Notes under the pieces: model-generated
What the model saw: the letters and a program-made list of their open reading frames with translations, nothing else
Databases searched by the model: none
Told to the model about the DNA's origin: nothing
Made by a program: the position numbers and the translations under genes
In this document: positions 19,448 to 27,803 of the stretch, piece by piece
Layout: every line of letters starts with the position of its first letter
Position numbering within the stretch: position 1 is the stretch's first letter
From: Oceanobacillus sp. CFH 90083
GTDB lineage: Bacteria > Bacillota > Bacilli > Bacillales > Amphibacillaceae
NCBI RefSeq assembly: GCF_009389585.1
Contig: NZ_VIYG01000003.1
Span: 361,436 to 425,435 of the forward strand
Length of the DNA: 64,000 nucleotides
Reading direction: 5' to 3'

Positions 19448-19690
19448 TTAGCACAGGAATTCAAATCTTAATTTATTATCAGCTATACTTTTTATAATCT
19501 TTAGAGCATCAGCAAGTTCATATCCAAAGGTTGTAAAACAGTCTGTATAACCCCATAAGCTTGACTTCATGTGGCTGTCAAAGAGAATGCCGTATTAATT
19601 GCTATATCCAATAGCCTCTAAGGATATTCACACAGTATAATAATCTAATACAGCCCGATCTGTGACAATTCTCAAAGTATATCCCAATCA
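19448..19690 (-). pseudogene. Decayed C-terminal fragment of an AraC/GyrI-like regulator
   Basis: Reading the minus strand gives WGYTDCFTTFGYELADAL then KIIKSIADNKLRFEFLC and a stop (19448-19450). This aligns without gaps to the C-terminus of the intact AraC/GyrI-type protein at 24985-25839 (WSRVYTEWFPTSGYELADAP... end), with GYELADA identical. Further upstream (to about 19690) only patches remain, for example GATCTGTGACAA against GCTCTGTGACAA. The rest of the gene is missing. Same orientation as the intact copy on the other side of the PTS module. Confidence 0.75.
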
Positions 19691-20056
19691 ATGATTCCCT
19701 ATGCTTTTCTAAATGATGATATTATATGAAAAATAATGAAATATTTTTTCGTTGTTTTATCTATTTTAAAAAATAAATACCCAATAGTCCGTTTTTAGAT
19801 TAAAGCTTTATGCAAGGATCCAAAACTAGTATGGTCCATTGCATAAAGCTTTTAATTTTACAAATAACCGGTAGTCTCCTGCTTTATCGCTCCAGTATTA
19901 ACTTTTAAACATCCAATACTTCTTCTGCAATCCGATCTGATGTACTTACAAACGTGCTATACAATTGAATTAACCGAAATGCATCGATTCCCCCTGTAGA
20001 TATCTATGTTTTATCACTTTCTTTGAAAAAACATGAAATTAAAAGAAAAATAATGA
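19691..20056. other. Gene-free AT-rich region before the PTS module
   Basis: No ORF of support. It contains the hairpin at 19802-19852 and very AT-rich stretches. The real promoter of the downstream operon appears to begin at 20057. Confidence 0.4.
19802..19852. terminator. Long perfect hairpin, orphan terminator
   Basis: AAAGCTTTATGCAA (19802-19815) and TTGCATAAAGCTTT (19839-19852) form a perfect 14-bp stem, followed by TTAATTTTA. No intact gene ends here, so it may terminate a lost gene or act as a leader structure. Confidence 0.55.
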
Positions 20057-20085
20057 TTGAAAATGGAAAGTTATGATGTTATTAT
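20057..20085 (+). promoter_or_regulatory. Candidate sigma-A promoter of the PTS module
   Basis: TTGAAA (20057-20062) and TATTAT (20080-20085) are separated by 17 nt and lie 32 nt before the ATG at 20117, with SD GAGGAGG (20102-20108) between. Confidence 0.5.
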
Positions 20086-20116
20086 AAAACTGAAAAGAAA
20101 TGAGGAGGATTTAAAA

Positions 20117-21043
20117 ATGAAAACAGCAACAAGGATCAATTCCTTTTTACCCAAATTTGAAAATGATTTAGAGAAAGTTTTTGAAGAATTTAAACGTATT
20201 GGACTAAGCCATGTAGATTTAAATTACCCGGAACATGTAATGGGTTTTTCTTCTGAGGAAATGAAAGCTCTTTTAGAAAGATACAATCTTAAAGCAAATG
20301 GAGTGGCGCTGAGATTTAGAAATGAGTTTATCAATGGTGAACTAGGAAACGCCGACGTTAACATTTCTCAAGAAGCTTTAAATTTATGTAAAAAAGCTGC
20401 AGATTATTGCAGGGAAATTCAAGGTGAAGTAGTCACTATATGGTTGGGGTTTGATGGTTTTGATTATTCATTTCAAATAAATTATGAAAAAGTTTGGCAA
20501 CAAATTAAAAACTGCCTGATTGAAATTGCTGACTATGCACCAGACATTAAAATTAGTATTGAATATAAGCCTTTCCAACCTCGAGCTTACGCTTTTATAG
20601 ACAGTTTGGGAATTGCGATGACAATGGTCAATGAAGTGAATCGAAGTAATATAGGTATTACGTTAGACTACTGCCATATGCTAATGAAACATGAGAACCC
20701 TGCTTATGGAGCAAGCATTTTGGGAAGTAAAAATAAATTATTTGGGGTCCATTTGAATGATGGCTATGGGCTTAATGACGATGGATTAATGATTGGAACT
20801 AGCAGTTTAGTGAAAACATTTGAATTTTTATACTATACAAAATTACACGATTATAATCATGCTATTTATTTTGATACTTTTCCAGTTATTGAAGATCCAG
20901 TTGAAGAATGTGAAAGTAATTTAAAAATGATTAAGAGAATTGATGAAAAAATCGAAAAAATTGGTATGGAAAAAATCGGATCGATTATTGAACAAAATAG
21001 TGGTGTCAAAGTAAGTGAATTGGTACTGGAAATCTTAGCTTAA
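20117..21043 (+). CDS. Sugar (phosphate) isomerase/epimerase-like TIM barrel protein
   Basis: 308 residues from ATG 20117, chosen because GAGGAGG stands 8 nt upstream; an in-frame ATG at 20057 lacks an SD and overlaps the likely promoter. It is a xylose-isomerase-like TIM barrel. Probable metal ligands fall in SIEYKPFQP (Glu), ITLDYCHM (Asp), FGVHLNDG (His) and YFDTFP (Asp), an arrangement resembling RhaI-type L-rhamnose isomerases. Downstream lie an EIIBC permease, an epimerase and an RpiB-like isomerase, so it probably interconverts the imported sugar or its phosphate. The exact substrate is unknown. Codon use is AT-richer than in the flanking operons. Confidence 0.7.
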   Translation: MKTATRINSFLPKFENDLEKVFEEFKRIGLSHVDLNYPEHVMGFSSEEMKALLERYNLKANGVALRFRNEFINGELGNADVNISQEALNLCKKAADYCREIQGEVVTIWLGFDGFDYSFQINYEKVWQQIKNCLIEIADYAPDIKISIEYKPFQPRAYAFIDSLGIAMTMVNEVNRSNIGITLDYCHMLMKHENPAYGASILGSKNKLFGVHLNDGYGLNDDGLMIGTSSLVKTFEFLYYTKLHDYNHAIYFDTFPVIEDPVEECESNLKMIKRIDEKIEKIGMEKIGSIIEQNSGVKVSELVLEILA

Positions 21044-21081
21044 GGTTTCCAGTGCCAATAATAAAATAGGAGGATTAAAAA

Positions 21082-22452
21082 ATGGATTACAAAAAAATGG
21101 CACAAGAAATTCTAAATGAAATTGGCGGAACAGAAAATATTTCCAACATGACTCATTGCGCAACAAGACTTAGGCTTACATTAAAAGACACCTCCTTAGC
21201 AGATAATAAGTCTGTAGAAGCTATTGATGGGGTAATTAATGTAGTTAATAAAGCAGGTCAGTATCAGCTTTTAATCGGCACAGAAGTACCAAAGCTTTAT
21301 GATGAATTTGAAGCTTTAGTAAAAGGGGATTCTATGAATCTGACAGAGGAGAAGAATGAAAAGTCAGGCAGCATCATAAGCAATGTGTTTTCAGCCATTT
21401 CAGCAATTTTTGCCCCCTTACTGCCAGCTTTAGCTGGATCAGGTATTCTGAGAGGGTTACTGATTTTAGCAGTACAAGCAGGAATTATTAGTGAAGACAG
21501 TGGGACGTATACTATTTTATTTGTAGCTTCCATGAGTGTATTTTATTTTCTCCCTGTTTTGTTAGCGTTTACTTCAGCGAGAAGATTCGGGGCCAGTCCC
21601 TATATTTCAGTACTAATTGGAGCTTCGCTGATTCATCCGGATTTCATTTCATTAATGGGAAGTGCAGGAAATGGTGCGACAACGGAATTTTTTAGTATCC
21701 CTGTTGTTTTGATGAATTATAATTCTACAGTCGTACCAATTATTTTATCTATTTGGGCCTTTTCCTATCTGTATAAATTTTTAGATAAACGTATTCCAGA
21801 AAGCTTGAAATTAGTTGTTGTTCCTCTTATTTCTTTAGTAATTATGATTCCGCTGACAATGATAGTTATTGGACCTATTGGGGTATATAGCGGGGAAGCG
21901 GTCGCGAATGTTGTTAACTGGTTAATTGAAAGAAGCAGTGTTTTAACAGGAATTCTTGTTGGCGGTGGCTGGAGCGTATTAGTAAGTCTAGGCATTCACT
22001 GGGCTGTAAATCCAATTATGATTAATAATGTTTCCACTTATGGATTTGATTATATTGTACCTTTTACCTTTGCTTGTAATTTTGCGGTTATTGGAACAAC
22101 TATCGGTGTCTACCTTAAAGCAAAGGATAAAAAACTAAGAAGTTTTTCATTAACAGGTTTAGTTACCATTGCACTTTCAGCTATTATCGAAGCAACATTA
22201 TTTGGTTTACTGGTTAAAAATAAAAAGTTATTTTTAGCTCAGATTATAGGGGGAGCTGTTGGGGGTGCTTATCTCGGCTTAATGAAAGTTGTAGCAAATG
22301 CTTTTGTTTTTGGTAGTGTAACAACGTTCCCTGCTTTTGTACAAGATAATGGAGCTAACTTTTTACACGCTATGATTGGATTACTCATTTCGTTAGCCGT
22401 AGCAGCAATCTTGTCGTTTATCTTTACAAGAAAAGATGAGAAGCTGGTATAA
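21082..22452 (+). CDS. PTS EIIBC component, glucoside family
   Basis: 456 residues. The N-terminal EIIB domain (1-90) has the phosphorylation site THCATRLRL (Cys 26); the EIIC domain follows from about 105 with roughly ten membrane segments and the GIHWAVNPI motif characteristic of the glucose/beta-glucoside superfamily. No EIIA domain is attached or encoded nearby, so phosphate must come from a shared EIIA (for example EIIA-Glc). SD AGGAGG precedes ATG 21082. It imports and phosphorylates a sugar, probably a hexose, that the three neighbouring enzymes process. Confidence 0.85.
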   Translation: MDYKKMAQEILNEIGGTENISNMTHCATRLRLTLKDTSLADNKSVEAIDGVINVVNKAGQYQLLIGTEVPKLYDEFEALVKGDSMNLTEEKNEKSGSIISNVFSAISAIFAPLLPALAGSGILRGLLILAVQAGIISEDSGTYTILFVASMSVFYFLPVLLAFTSARRFGASPYISVLIGASLIHPDFISLMGSAGNGATTEFFSIPVVLMNYNSTVVPIILSIWAFSYLYKFLDKRIPESLKLVVVPLISLVIMIPLTMIVIGPIGVYSGEAVANVVNWLIERSSVLTGILVGGGWSVLVSLGIHWAVNPIMINNVSTYGFDYIVPFTFACNFAVIGTTIGVYLKAKDKKLRSFSLTGLVTIALSAIIEATLFGLLVKNKKLFLAQIIGGAVGGAYLGLMKVVANAFVFGSVTTFPAFVQDNGANFLHAMIGLLISLAVAAILSFIFTRKDEKLV

Positions 22453-22528
22453 GAAACACAATAATTTAAATCGATATAATTGATAAAAACATTTATTAAA
22501 CCTTTATCAGAGGAGTGAAGCCGACGTT

Positions 22529-23170
22529 ATGCTTATTTGTCCTTCTATGATGTGTGCAAATTTTGATAGCTTACAAAAGGAAGTAAGAGAATTAGATATT
22601 GCTGGTGCAGATATTTTCCATATTGATATAATGGATGGTCATTTTGTCCCTAATTTTGGGATGGGGCTGCAGGATATTGAGGCCATAAAAAAAGCAACCA
22701 AAAAGCAGGTCGATGTTCATCTAATGATATCGAATCCAGGAGACTATATAGAGCTATTTGCCGGCTTCGGCGTTGATATTATATATATTCATCCCGAATC
22801 AGATAATCATCCGACTCGTACTCTTGACAAAATAAAAGAAAAAGGCAAAAAGGCAGGGATTGCAATAAATCCTGGTACCTCAATTCACCAGATTGAGGAG
22901 CTTCTTCTATTAGTTGATTATGTGCTGGTGATGACTGTAAATCCAGGGTTTTCTGGTCAAAAATATCTTAACTATGTAGATGAGAAAATAATAAAATTAG
23001 TCAATTTAAAAAATGAAAATTCATTTGAAATTATTGTAGATGGAGCTGTATCACCAGCTGTAATGAAAAAATTAAGTGGGATTGGCGTTGATGGTTTTGT
23101 ATTAGGAACTTCTGCATTATTCGGAAAGAAGCAAAAGTATACAGAGTTAATGAAAAATTTTAAATCATAG
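22529..23170 (+). CDS. Ribulose-phosphate 3-epimerase family (possible allulose-6-phosphate 3-epimerase)
   Basis: 213 residues. The RPE signatures HIDIMDGHFVPNF (residues 31-43; metal ligands His 31, Asp 33), DVHLMI, MTVNPGFSGQ and the ligand Asp in IVDGAVS are all present. Generic family activity is D-ribulose 5-phosphate to D-xylulose 5-phosphate. In a sugar-PTS operon beside RpiB, an AlsE-like role (D-allulose 6-phosphate to D-fructose 6-phosphate) is equally likely. SD GAGGAG lies at 22510-22515, 13 nt before ATG 22529, a rather long spacing. Confidence 0.85.
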   Translation: MLICPSMMCANFDSLQKEVRELDIAGADIFHIDIMDGHFVPNFGMGLQDIEAIKKATKKQVDVHLMISNPGDYIELFAGFGVDIIYIHPESDNHPTRTLDKIKEKGKKAGIAINPGTSIHQIEELLLLVDYVLVMTVNPGFSGQKYLNYVDEKIIKLVNLKNENSFEIIVDGAVSPAVMKKLSGIGVDGFVLGTSALFGKKQKYTELMKNFKS

Positions 23171-23189
23171 AAAAAGGAGCTGGCAACTA

Positions 23190-23627
23190 ATGAAAATAGC
23201 AATTGGATCAGATCATGTTGGATATGAATTAAAGCCTGCAATGATAGAATATTTACAAGATCTTGGGTGCTCTGTTAAAGATTTTGGTACGAGGTCAAAT
23301 GCACGTGTTGATTATCCTGATTATAGCAAAAAAGTATCTGAAGCAGTTCTTTCTGGAGAATTTGAGCGGGGAATTCTGATATGTGGAACAGGCGTAGGTA
23401 TTTCCATTGCAGCTAATAAGATAAAAGGAATTCGGGCAGTTGTTTGCAGCGAACCTTATTCTGCCAAGCTATCAAAAGAGCACAATAATACGAATATTCT
23501 TGCTTTAGGTTCCAGAGTTGTAGGGAAAGAGTTAGCAAAAATGATTGTAAATGAATGGCTGGGAGCTGAATTTGAAGGCGGCCGTCATTCCAAAAGAATT
23601 GAGAAAATTGCAAAGTTAGAAGAGTAA
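23190..23627 (+). CDS. rpiB: RpiB/LacAB-type sugar-phosphate isomerase
   Basis: 145 residues. SDHVGYELK (His 9), DYPDY near 41-45 and ICGTGVGISIAANK with the catalytic Cys 65 define the RpiB family. It could isomerise ribose 5-phosphate/ribulose 5-phosphate or act as allose-6-phosphate isomerase; the EIIBC and RPE-like neighbours favour the latter. SD AAAGGAG. It is the last gene of the operon before a terminator; the regulator gene follows with its own operator. Confidence 0.88.
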   Translation: MKIAIGSDHVGYELKPAMIEYLQDLGCSVKDFGTRSNARVDYPDYSKKVSEAVLSGEFERGILICGTGVGISIAANKIKGIRAVVCSEPYSAKLSKEHNNTNILALGSRVVGKELAKMIVNEWLGAEFEGGRHSKRIEKIAKLEE

Positions 23628-23647
23628 AATATACTATTTTAAAGGCA

Positions 23648-23690
23648 GCAAGATCAATGATGAAATCAAACTTCATTGATCTTGCTATTT
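23648..23690 (+). terminator. Terminator after the PTS operon
   Basis: GCAAGATCAATGA (23648-23660) pairs perfectly with TCATTGATCTTGC (23673-23685), followed by TATTTTTA. Confidence 0.9.
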
Positions 23691-23729
23691 TTATTGTAAA
23701 GATAAATGTATTTTTATCATGGATCACTA

Positions 23730-23758
23730 AAAAATGATAAAATATAATTATCATTTTT
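23730..23758 (+). promoter_or_regulatory. Palindromic operator before the DeoR regulator
   Basis: AAAAATGATAA (23730-23740) and TTATCATTTTT (23748-23758) form a perfect 11-bp inverted repeat about 20 nt before the regulator start. It is likely an autoregulatory operator. Related ATGAT(A/T) half-sites occur near the operon promoter (AATGATTG at 20052 and TATGATG at 20072), but no full copy. Confidence 0.5.
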
Positions 23759-23778
23759 ACATGTAAGGAGGAAAAGAT

Positions 23779-24519
23779 TTGATTCCTTATGAGAGACAGG
23801 AAAAAATTCTTGAAAAGCTTAGCAAAGAGGAAATTTTAAAAATGGAAGAATTACATCATTTGATTCCCAATGTATCCATCTCCACCCTAAGAAGAGATTT
23901 GAAGGAATTAGAGAAAAAAGGGAAAGTTGTTATGCTAACTGGTGGAGCAGTGAAAGTATCCTCACCAACTGCAGAGTTATCTATAACAGCAAAACAATCA
24001 TTACATGCCGAGGAGAAAGAGACTATTGCTGCATTAGCTGCAAAGCTAATCAATAATGGAGATGTAATCTATCTGGATTCTGGCTCCACCTGTACGGCAC
24101 TATTAAACAAAATTATTGATAAGAAAATTAGTATAATTACTACTAATGCTAGTGTACTGGGTATTTCTCAAGAAATTCAGGCAGAAATAATCGTTTTGGG
24201 CGGTAAATACAATCCAAATATTTCATCGTTAAATGGCCCTTTGGCGGATAATAACATTCAAAATTTTTATTTCGATAAATCATTTTTAGGAGCTAATGGA
24301 ATAGATTTATTTAAAGGAGCAAGTACACCAAATCTTGTTGAGGCAAATAAAAAAAGACATGTTATTAATAACTCTAAAAAAACCTTCTTACTTTGTGATG
24401 ACTCAAAATTTCATGTTAATTCTACTGTGAAAGCTTTTGATTTAAATGAGGTAACACTGATATCAAATAAATACGACAAGGAAATAGCCAATGTAACAGA
24501 ATTAATATATCCTGATTAA
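23779..24519 (+). CDS. DeoR/GlpR-family transcriptional regulator
   Basis: 246 residues from TTG 23779 (SD AAGGAGG). The N-terminal winged helix-turn-helix has the family pattern (RQEKILEKLSKEEILKMEEL, then SISTLRRDLKELEKKG, about 6-50). The C-terminal sensor domain has LDSGSTC, ITTNASVL and LGGKYN, which bind sugar phosphates in this family. It presumably represses the adjacent PTS operon until a pathway phosphate ester appears, and its own gene carries a perfect palindrome in front. Confidence 0.85.
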   Translation: MIPYERQEKILEKLSKEEILKMEELHHLIPNVSISTLRRDLKELEKKGKVVMLTGGAVKVSSPTAELSITAKQSLHAEEKETIAALAAKLINNGDVIYLDSGSTCTALLNKIIDKKISIITTNASVLGISQEIQAEIIVLGGKYNPNISSLNGPLADNNIQNFYFDKSFLGANGIDLFKGASTPNLVEANKKRHVINNSKKTFLLCDDSKFHVNSTVKAFDLNEVTLISNKYDKEIANVTELIYPD

Positions 24520-24984
24520 TTTACTGTATTACTAGCTTTGTCAGGCTATATATAATGAATGCATTTCATAATTGTTTTTTTATTTGCTTGGCAGTGAATA
24601 TGATTACATTATTTTTGAAGATAATAGAAAAGGGTGTTCAAAAAGTCGCCAAATGACAAGCTGTGAGGTAAGGTCCTTCTGCTAAAACCGTCCACATCAT
24701 AGAGGCAGCACTGCACGCGCAAAGCCCATTCCTAAAAAAATAAACGCTTTAATGCACGAGTCAATTGGTACCCTTTTTGAACACACTAGAAAAAATATAA
24801 TCTTTTTGAGCACGGGAATCCGATTCGTTTTTCTGTTTTGTTTCATAATATGCAAACGGACAATAACCAATTGAACAATATTTAAATAAATCAAAATAGA
24901 GTAACTGTGCGTTTGCTGATTTGATGCCTATGGAAGAACTTCAAAGCCCCGCTATGCAGCAAATAAAGTATTGGAAGAAAACCT
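24520..24984. other. Gene-free region holding a MITE-like element
   Basis: 465 nt. The central third is the inverted-repeat element 24633-24787. The remainder is AT-rich, without ORFs or a clear terminator for either the DeoR gene (+) or the AraC gene (-). Confidence 0.4.
24633..24787. repeat. MITE-like element with TGTTCAAAAAG inverted ends
   Basis: GTGTTCAAAAAG (24634-24645) and CTTTTTGAACACAC (24773-24786) are inverted termini around about 125 nt of non-coding DNA. The left-end sequence TGTTCAAAAAGTC, then CAAATG and AAGC, recurs at 43168, showing dispersion. Confidence 0.6.
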
Positions 24985-25839
24985 CTAATCTTTATAGTGT
25001 ACAGGAATCCAAATTTCCGTTTTCGTATCATGAACACTATTTATAATTTCTGGAGCATCAGCAAGCTCATATCCCGAGGTCGGGAACCATTCTGTATAAA
25101 CCCGGCTCCATGTATCTGTAAAAGCATCAGGGGTATCCCCTTCTGCATCAAATACTGCCCATTGCTGTTTGGGAACATTTAACACAGCAAGATTGGCTGG
25201 GGCGGCTTGCTCTGTGACAACAGCAATATAATATTCCAGCGCCTCTTCATTTGGCTCTTCTCCATGACAAGTATTCACTGTCATATTCAGTATCCCGTTT
25301 AAATCGGTATCTTCTGAGCTCAGCATTTCCAGCCTGGCATAATCTTCATCGGTGAGCGTATTCCATAATGACGGATTAAAATCTCCATTTTCCGGATGCA
25401 TCACTTCCTTGTACCCGACAACTTGAAAAGCCGCTTTTTCTACAAAACGATATTTCATTTCAACATCTCCCTTAACAGAAATATGGAAGGTAATTCGTGG
25501 ATATGCTTTGAGCGAAACTCCTGTCTGCTTTACTATACTTGGCAGAACCTGGTGCAATTCCTGAAAGGCTCTGGAGAACGAATCAGGAGATTGGTAACCA
25601 TATTTTAATGCTACATCTATCACCTTCCTGCCGCTGTCCCGTAATTCCAATGCTGCTAATGTTAATCGGCGCCTGCGTACATATTCAGATAACGGGATGC
25701 CGGCAAGAAAGGAAAACATTCGTTTGAAATGATGTTCCGAAAAACAGGCAATTCGGGCTGCCTGCTGATAATTCATTTCCTTATCTAAATGTGCTTCGAT
25801 ATAGTCGATAGCAGCATTCATGGAATCAAGCGTATCCAT
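24985..25839 (-). CDS. AraC-family regulator with GyrI-like effector domain
   Basis: 284 residues. The start at 25839 is set by GAGGAGGTGATCAC just upstream; a longer ORF to 25896 has no SD. Two helix-turn-helix motifs occupy residues 1-105 (QQAARIACFSEHHFKRMFSF and DVALKYGYQSPDSFSRAFQE), followed by a GyrI/SOUL-type small-molecule-binding domain (about 125-284) ending in TEIWIPVHYKD. Such proteins often respond to drugs or other small hydrophobic effectors. No obvious target operon is adjacent. A decayed copy of its 3' end lies at 19448-19690. Confidence 0.85.
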   Translation of the reverse strand: MDTLDSMNAAIDYIEAHLDKEMNYQQAARIACFSEHHFKRMFSFLAGIPLSEYVRRRRLTLAALELRDSGRKVIDVALKYGYQSPDSFSRAFQELHQVLPSIVKQTGVSLKAYPRITFHISVKGDVEMKYRFVEKAAFQVVGYKEVMHPENGDFNPSLWNTLTDEDYARLEMLSSEDTDLNGILNMTVNTCHGEEPNEEALEYYIAVVTEQAAPANLAVLNVPKQQWAVFDAEGDTPDAFTDTWSRVYTEWFPTSGYELADAPEIINSVHDTKTEIWIPVHYKD

Positions 25840-25925
25840 GTGATCACCTCCTCTTCTATGAAAGAATAACAATGAATATCGGTTGCTTCCCGACAATCTA
25901 AGTTCCGTTTTGTCGGAAAGGTTTA

Positions 25926-26459
25926 TTATTCAGAAAATGCGTCAGAGTATTGAACGACGCCATTTACATGCTTTAACGCATCTGGTTCTAATTCCAAGAT
26001 CATAAATGCTTCATCTGGAACATCGAACGGGGCTTTGATTCCCCAAAGATTAGCTGGTTTGAAACCAAAGCGGGGATAATAATCGGCATGGCCAAGAACA
26101 ATTACAGAACGAAATCCAGCTGCCTTTGCTTTTTCCAACCCTTCTTTCATCAACCTGGAACCAATGCCTTGTTTTTGATAATCTGGATGTACAGAGACTG
26201 GTGCAAGAGCAAGAGCTTCTGTTACTTGTTCATTGTTTTCAATTGTTATTTCTGAAAAAAGAATTTGACCAATAATGTCACCTTGTGGATTGACCGCCAC
26301 AATAGATAGCTCAGGAATGAAAGCATTAGATGTGCGGATACGCTTTACAAGAAAGTGTTCCTGCTGGTCGCTCATTTCTTCGTTTCGAAAAGCTTTTTCA
26401 ATGAGTGCTTCTGTTTTTGGATAATCTTTTGATTGTTCTTGTCTAAGCTCTATATTCAC
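25926..26459 (-). CDS. GNAT-family N-acetyltransferase
   Basis: 177 residues. The acetyl-CoA binding motif A is PVSVHPDYQKQGIGSRLMKE (Q/RxxGxG/A signature near residues 94-113), followed by VLGHADYYPRFGF, typical of the YhbS/predicted acetyltransferase subgroup. The substrate is not identifiable. SD AAAGAGGG lies before the ATG (minus strand). Transcribed in the same direction as the AraC gene 86 nt downstream, perhaps as a pair. Confidence 0.85.
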   Translation of the reverse strand: MNIELRQEQSKDYPKTEALIEKAFRNEEMSDQQEHFLVKRIRTSNAFIPELSIVAVNPQGDIIGQILFSEITIENNEQVTEALALAPVSVHPDYQKQGIGSRLMKEGLEKAKAAGFRSVIVLGHADYYPRFGFKPANLWGIKAPFDVPDEAFMILELEPDALKHVNGVVQYSDAFSE

Positions 26460-26609
26460 GGGAATCCCTCTTTCTTAAAGAATAAATTTGGGGAACGGCT
26501 TCTCGTTTATTTTACTAAATAATAAAGAAATGATAAAACGAAACTTTAATCAGTGAGAGTTTTACGGACGGTTATCTCTGATAAATGATGAAGGAGAGGT
26601 ATTGTGACA

Positions 26610-26798
26610 TGGAAAAAGAAGATGTATTTGCGAAGCCTGTTCAGTTCTTTTAGATAATCTTTTGGTTGAGATAAGGCAAATTACAGCTTGTTGCATAATT
26701 ATCAAGCGAAGGAAGCAGATAAACAGACGATAGAAAAGCAGGAATTAACAGTCTTCAAAAATGATATGGAGAAAAAAATAACAGAGCTTTTGAAATAA
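26610..26798 (+). pseudogene. Broken small coding sequence of unknown family
   Basis: A good SD (GAAGGAGAGG, 26590-26599) precedes ATG 26610, but the frame stops after 14 codons (MEKEDVFAKPVQFF). Coding-like sequence continues in other frames: LLDNLLVEIRQIT near 26650-26688, then HNYQAKEADKQTIEKQEL and NDMEKKITELLK to a stop at 26798. Two frameshifts would join these into a helical protein of about 60 residues. I do not recognise the family. The reconstruction is by eye. Confidence 0.35.
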
Positions 26799-26821
26799 TA
26801 GAAGCTGTTTCATATAAATAA

Positions 26822-26835
26822 AGGAAAGCGCTGTC
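26822..26835 (+). promoter_or_regulatory. cre-like CcpA site
   Basis: GGAAAGCGCTGTCA matches the consensus TGWAANCGNTNWCA at all but the first base. It lies about 80 nt before the carboxylesterase start, upstream of a TATAAT at about 26873, so catabolite control of the esterase is plausible. Confidence 0.5.
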
Positions 26836-26912
26836 ACTTGTGGGATTCCCTAATTCGTTTTATTCTAAAATATATAATAGCAATAATCAGTTTCAGGAGG
26901 AGGAATATATAG

Positions 26913-27662
26913 ATGATTGAGCAATATCCAGTGTTAAAAGACGCAGAGCCATTTTACTTTGAAGGAAATCGTACAGGGGTACTTGTATCTCATGGTTTTA
27001 CGGGCACAACGCAAAGTATGTATCCAATTGGAAAAGCTTTTGCAGATGCAGGCTATACTGTTTATGGTCCGAGGTTAAAAGGTCATGGAACGGCTCCGGA
27101 AGATATGGAAAAATGCACATATCAGGACTGGATAGAATCTATTGAAGAAGCGTATTCCTGGCTTGAAGAAAGATGCGATACGATTTTCATGTGCGGATTA
27201 TCCATGGGAGGGACATTGACGCTTTATTCAGCAGCGAAGTATCCGCTGGCAGGAATCATTTTAATCAACGCAGCTGTAGATGTTCCTGCGATGAATGCAG
27301 ACCAAGAAGTACGCTTTATTGATGCGATTGGGTCAGATATAAAAAAAACAGGTGTAGCGGAGTTAGCTTATGATAGGACACCGGTAAAATCAATTGGGGA
27401 AATAAAGCAATTAATGAAAGAAACAAAAGCAAATTTAGGAAAAGTAACCTGTCCGGCACTTATTTTTGTTTCTGAGGAAGACCATGTTGTTCCGCCGGAT
27501 AATTCCCAAATAATATTGGACAGAATAGCTTCAGAGCAAAAAGAAATCATCACAATGAAGGAAAGCTATCATGTAGCAACATTGGATAATGACCAGGGAA
27601 TAATTATCGAAAAATCTCTGAATGCATTAAAATCATGGTGGGAGACAGATAAAAGCAGATAA
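26913..27662 (+). CDS. Carboxylesterase (Est30-like alpha/beta hydrolase)
   Basis: 249 residues. The nucleophile motif is GLSMGG (Ser 97), the catalytic Asp 190 lies in SEEDHVVPP and His 220 in ESYHVATLD; HGFTG near residue 27 supplies the oxyanion hole. All agree with the thermostable Est30 carboxylesterases of Bacillaceae, which hydrolyse short to medium acyl esters. No signal peptide, so cytosolic. SD AGGAGGAGG. Unlike B. subtilis, no secG/rnr neighbourhood is seen here. Confidence 0.88.
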   Translation: MIEQYPVLKDAEPFYFEGNRTGVLVSHGFTGTTQSMYPIGKAFADAGYTVYGPRLKGHGTAPEDMEKCTYQDWIESIEEAYSWLEERCDTIFMCGLSMGGTLTLYSAAKYPLAGIILINAAVDVPAMNADQEVRFIDAIGSDIKKTGVAELAYDRTPVKSIGEIKQLMKETKANLGKVTCPALIFVSEEDHVVPPDNSQIILDRIASEQKEIITMKESYHVATLDNDQGIIIEKSLNALKSWWETDKSR

Positions 27663-27736
27663 CTTATTGGCTTTTGATCATAGCTGCTGAATAAGCATGA
27701 GGTCCATATGGATTGTCTGTTTCATGAACCATTTTA

Positions 27737-27764
27737 AGGGATGACGCCAGATAGAGTCATCCCT
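27737..27764. terminator. Hairpin between convergent esterase and small protein genes
   Basis: AGGGATGAC (27737-27745) pairs with GTCATCCCT (27756-27764). The T-run is poor on the + strand; TTAAAAT follows on the - strand, downstream of the 27804-28052 gene. Confidence 0.5.
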
Positions 27765-27803
27765 GGTTGTCACCTTAAAAACAAATGCTCCTGCATTCGT
27801 ATT

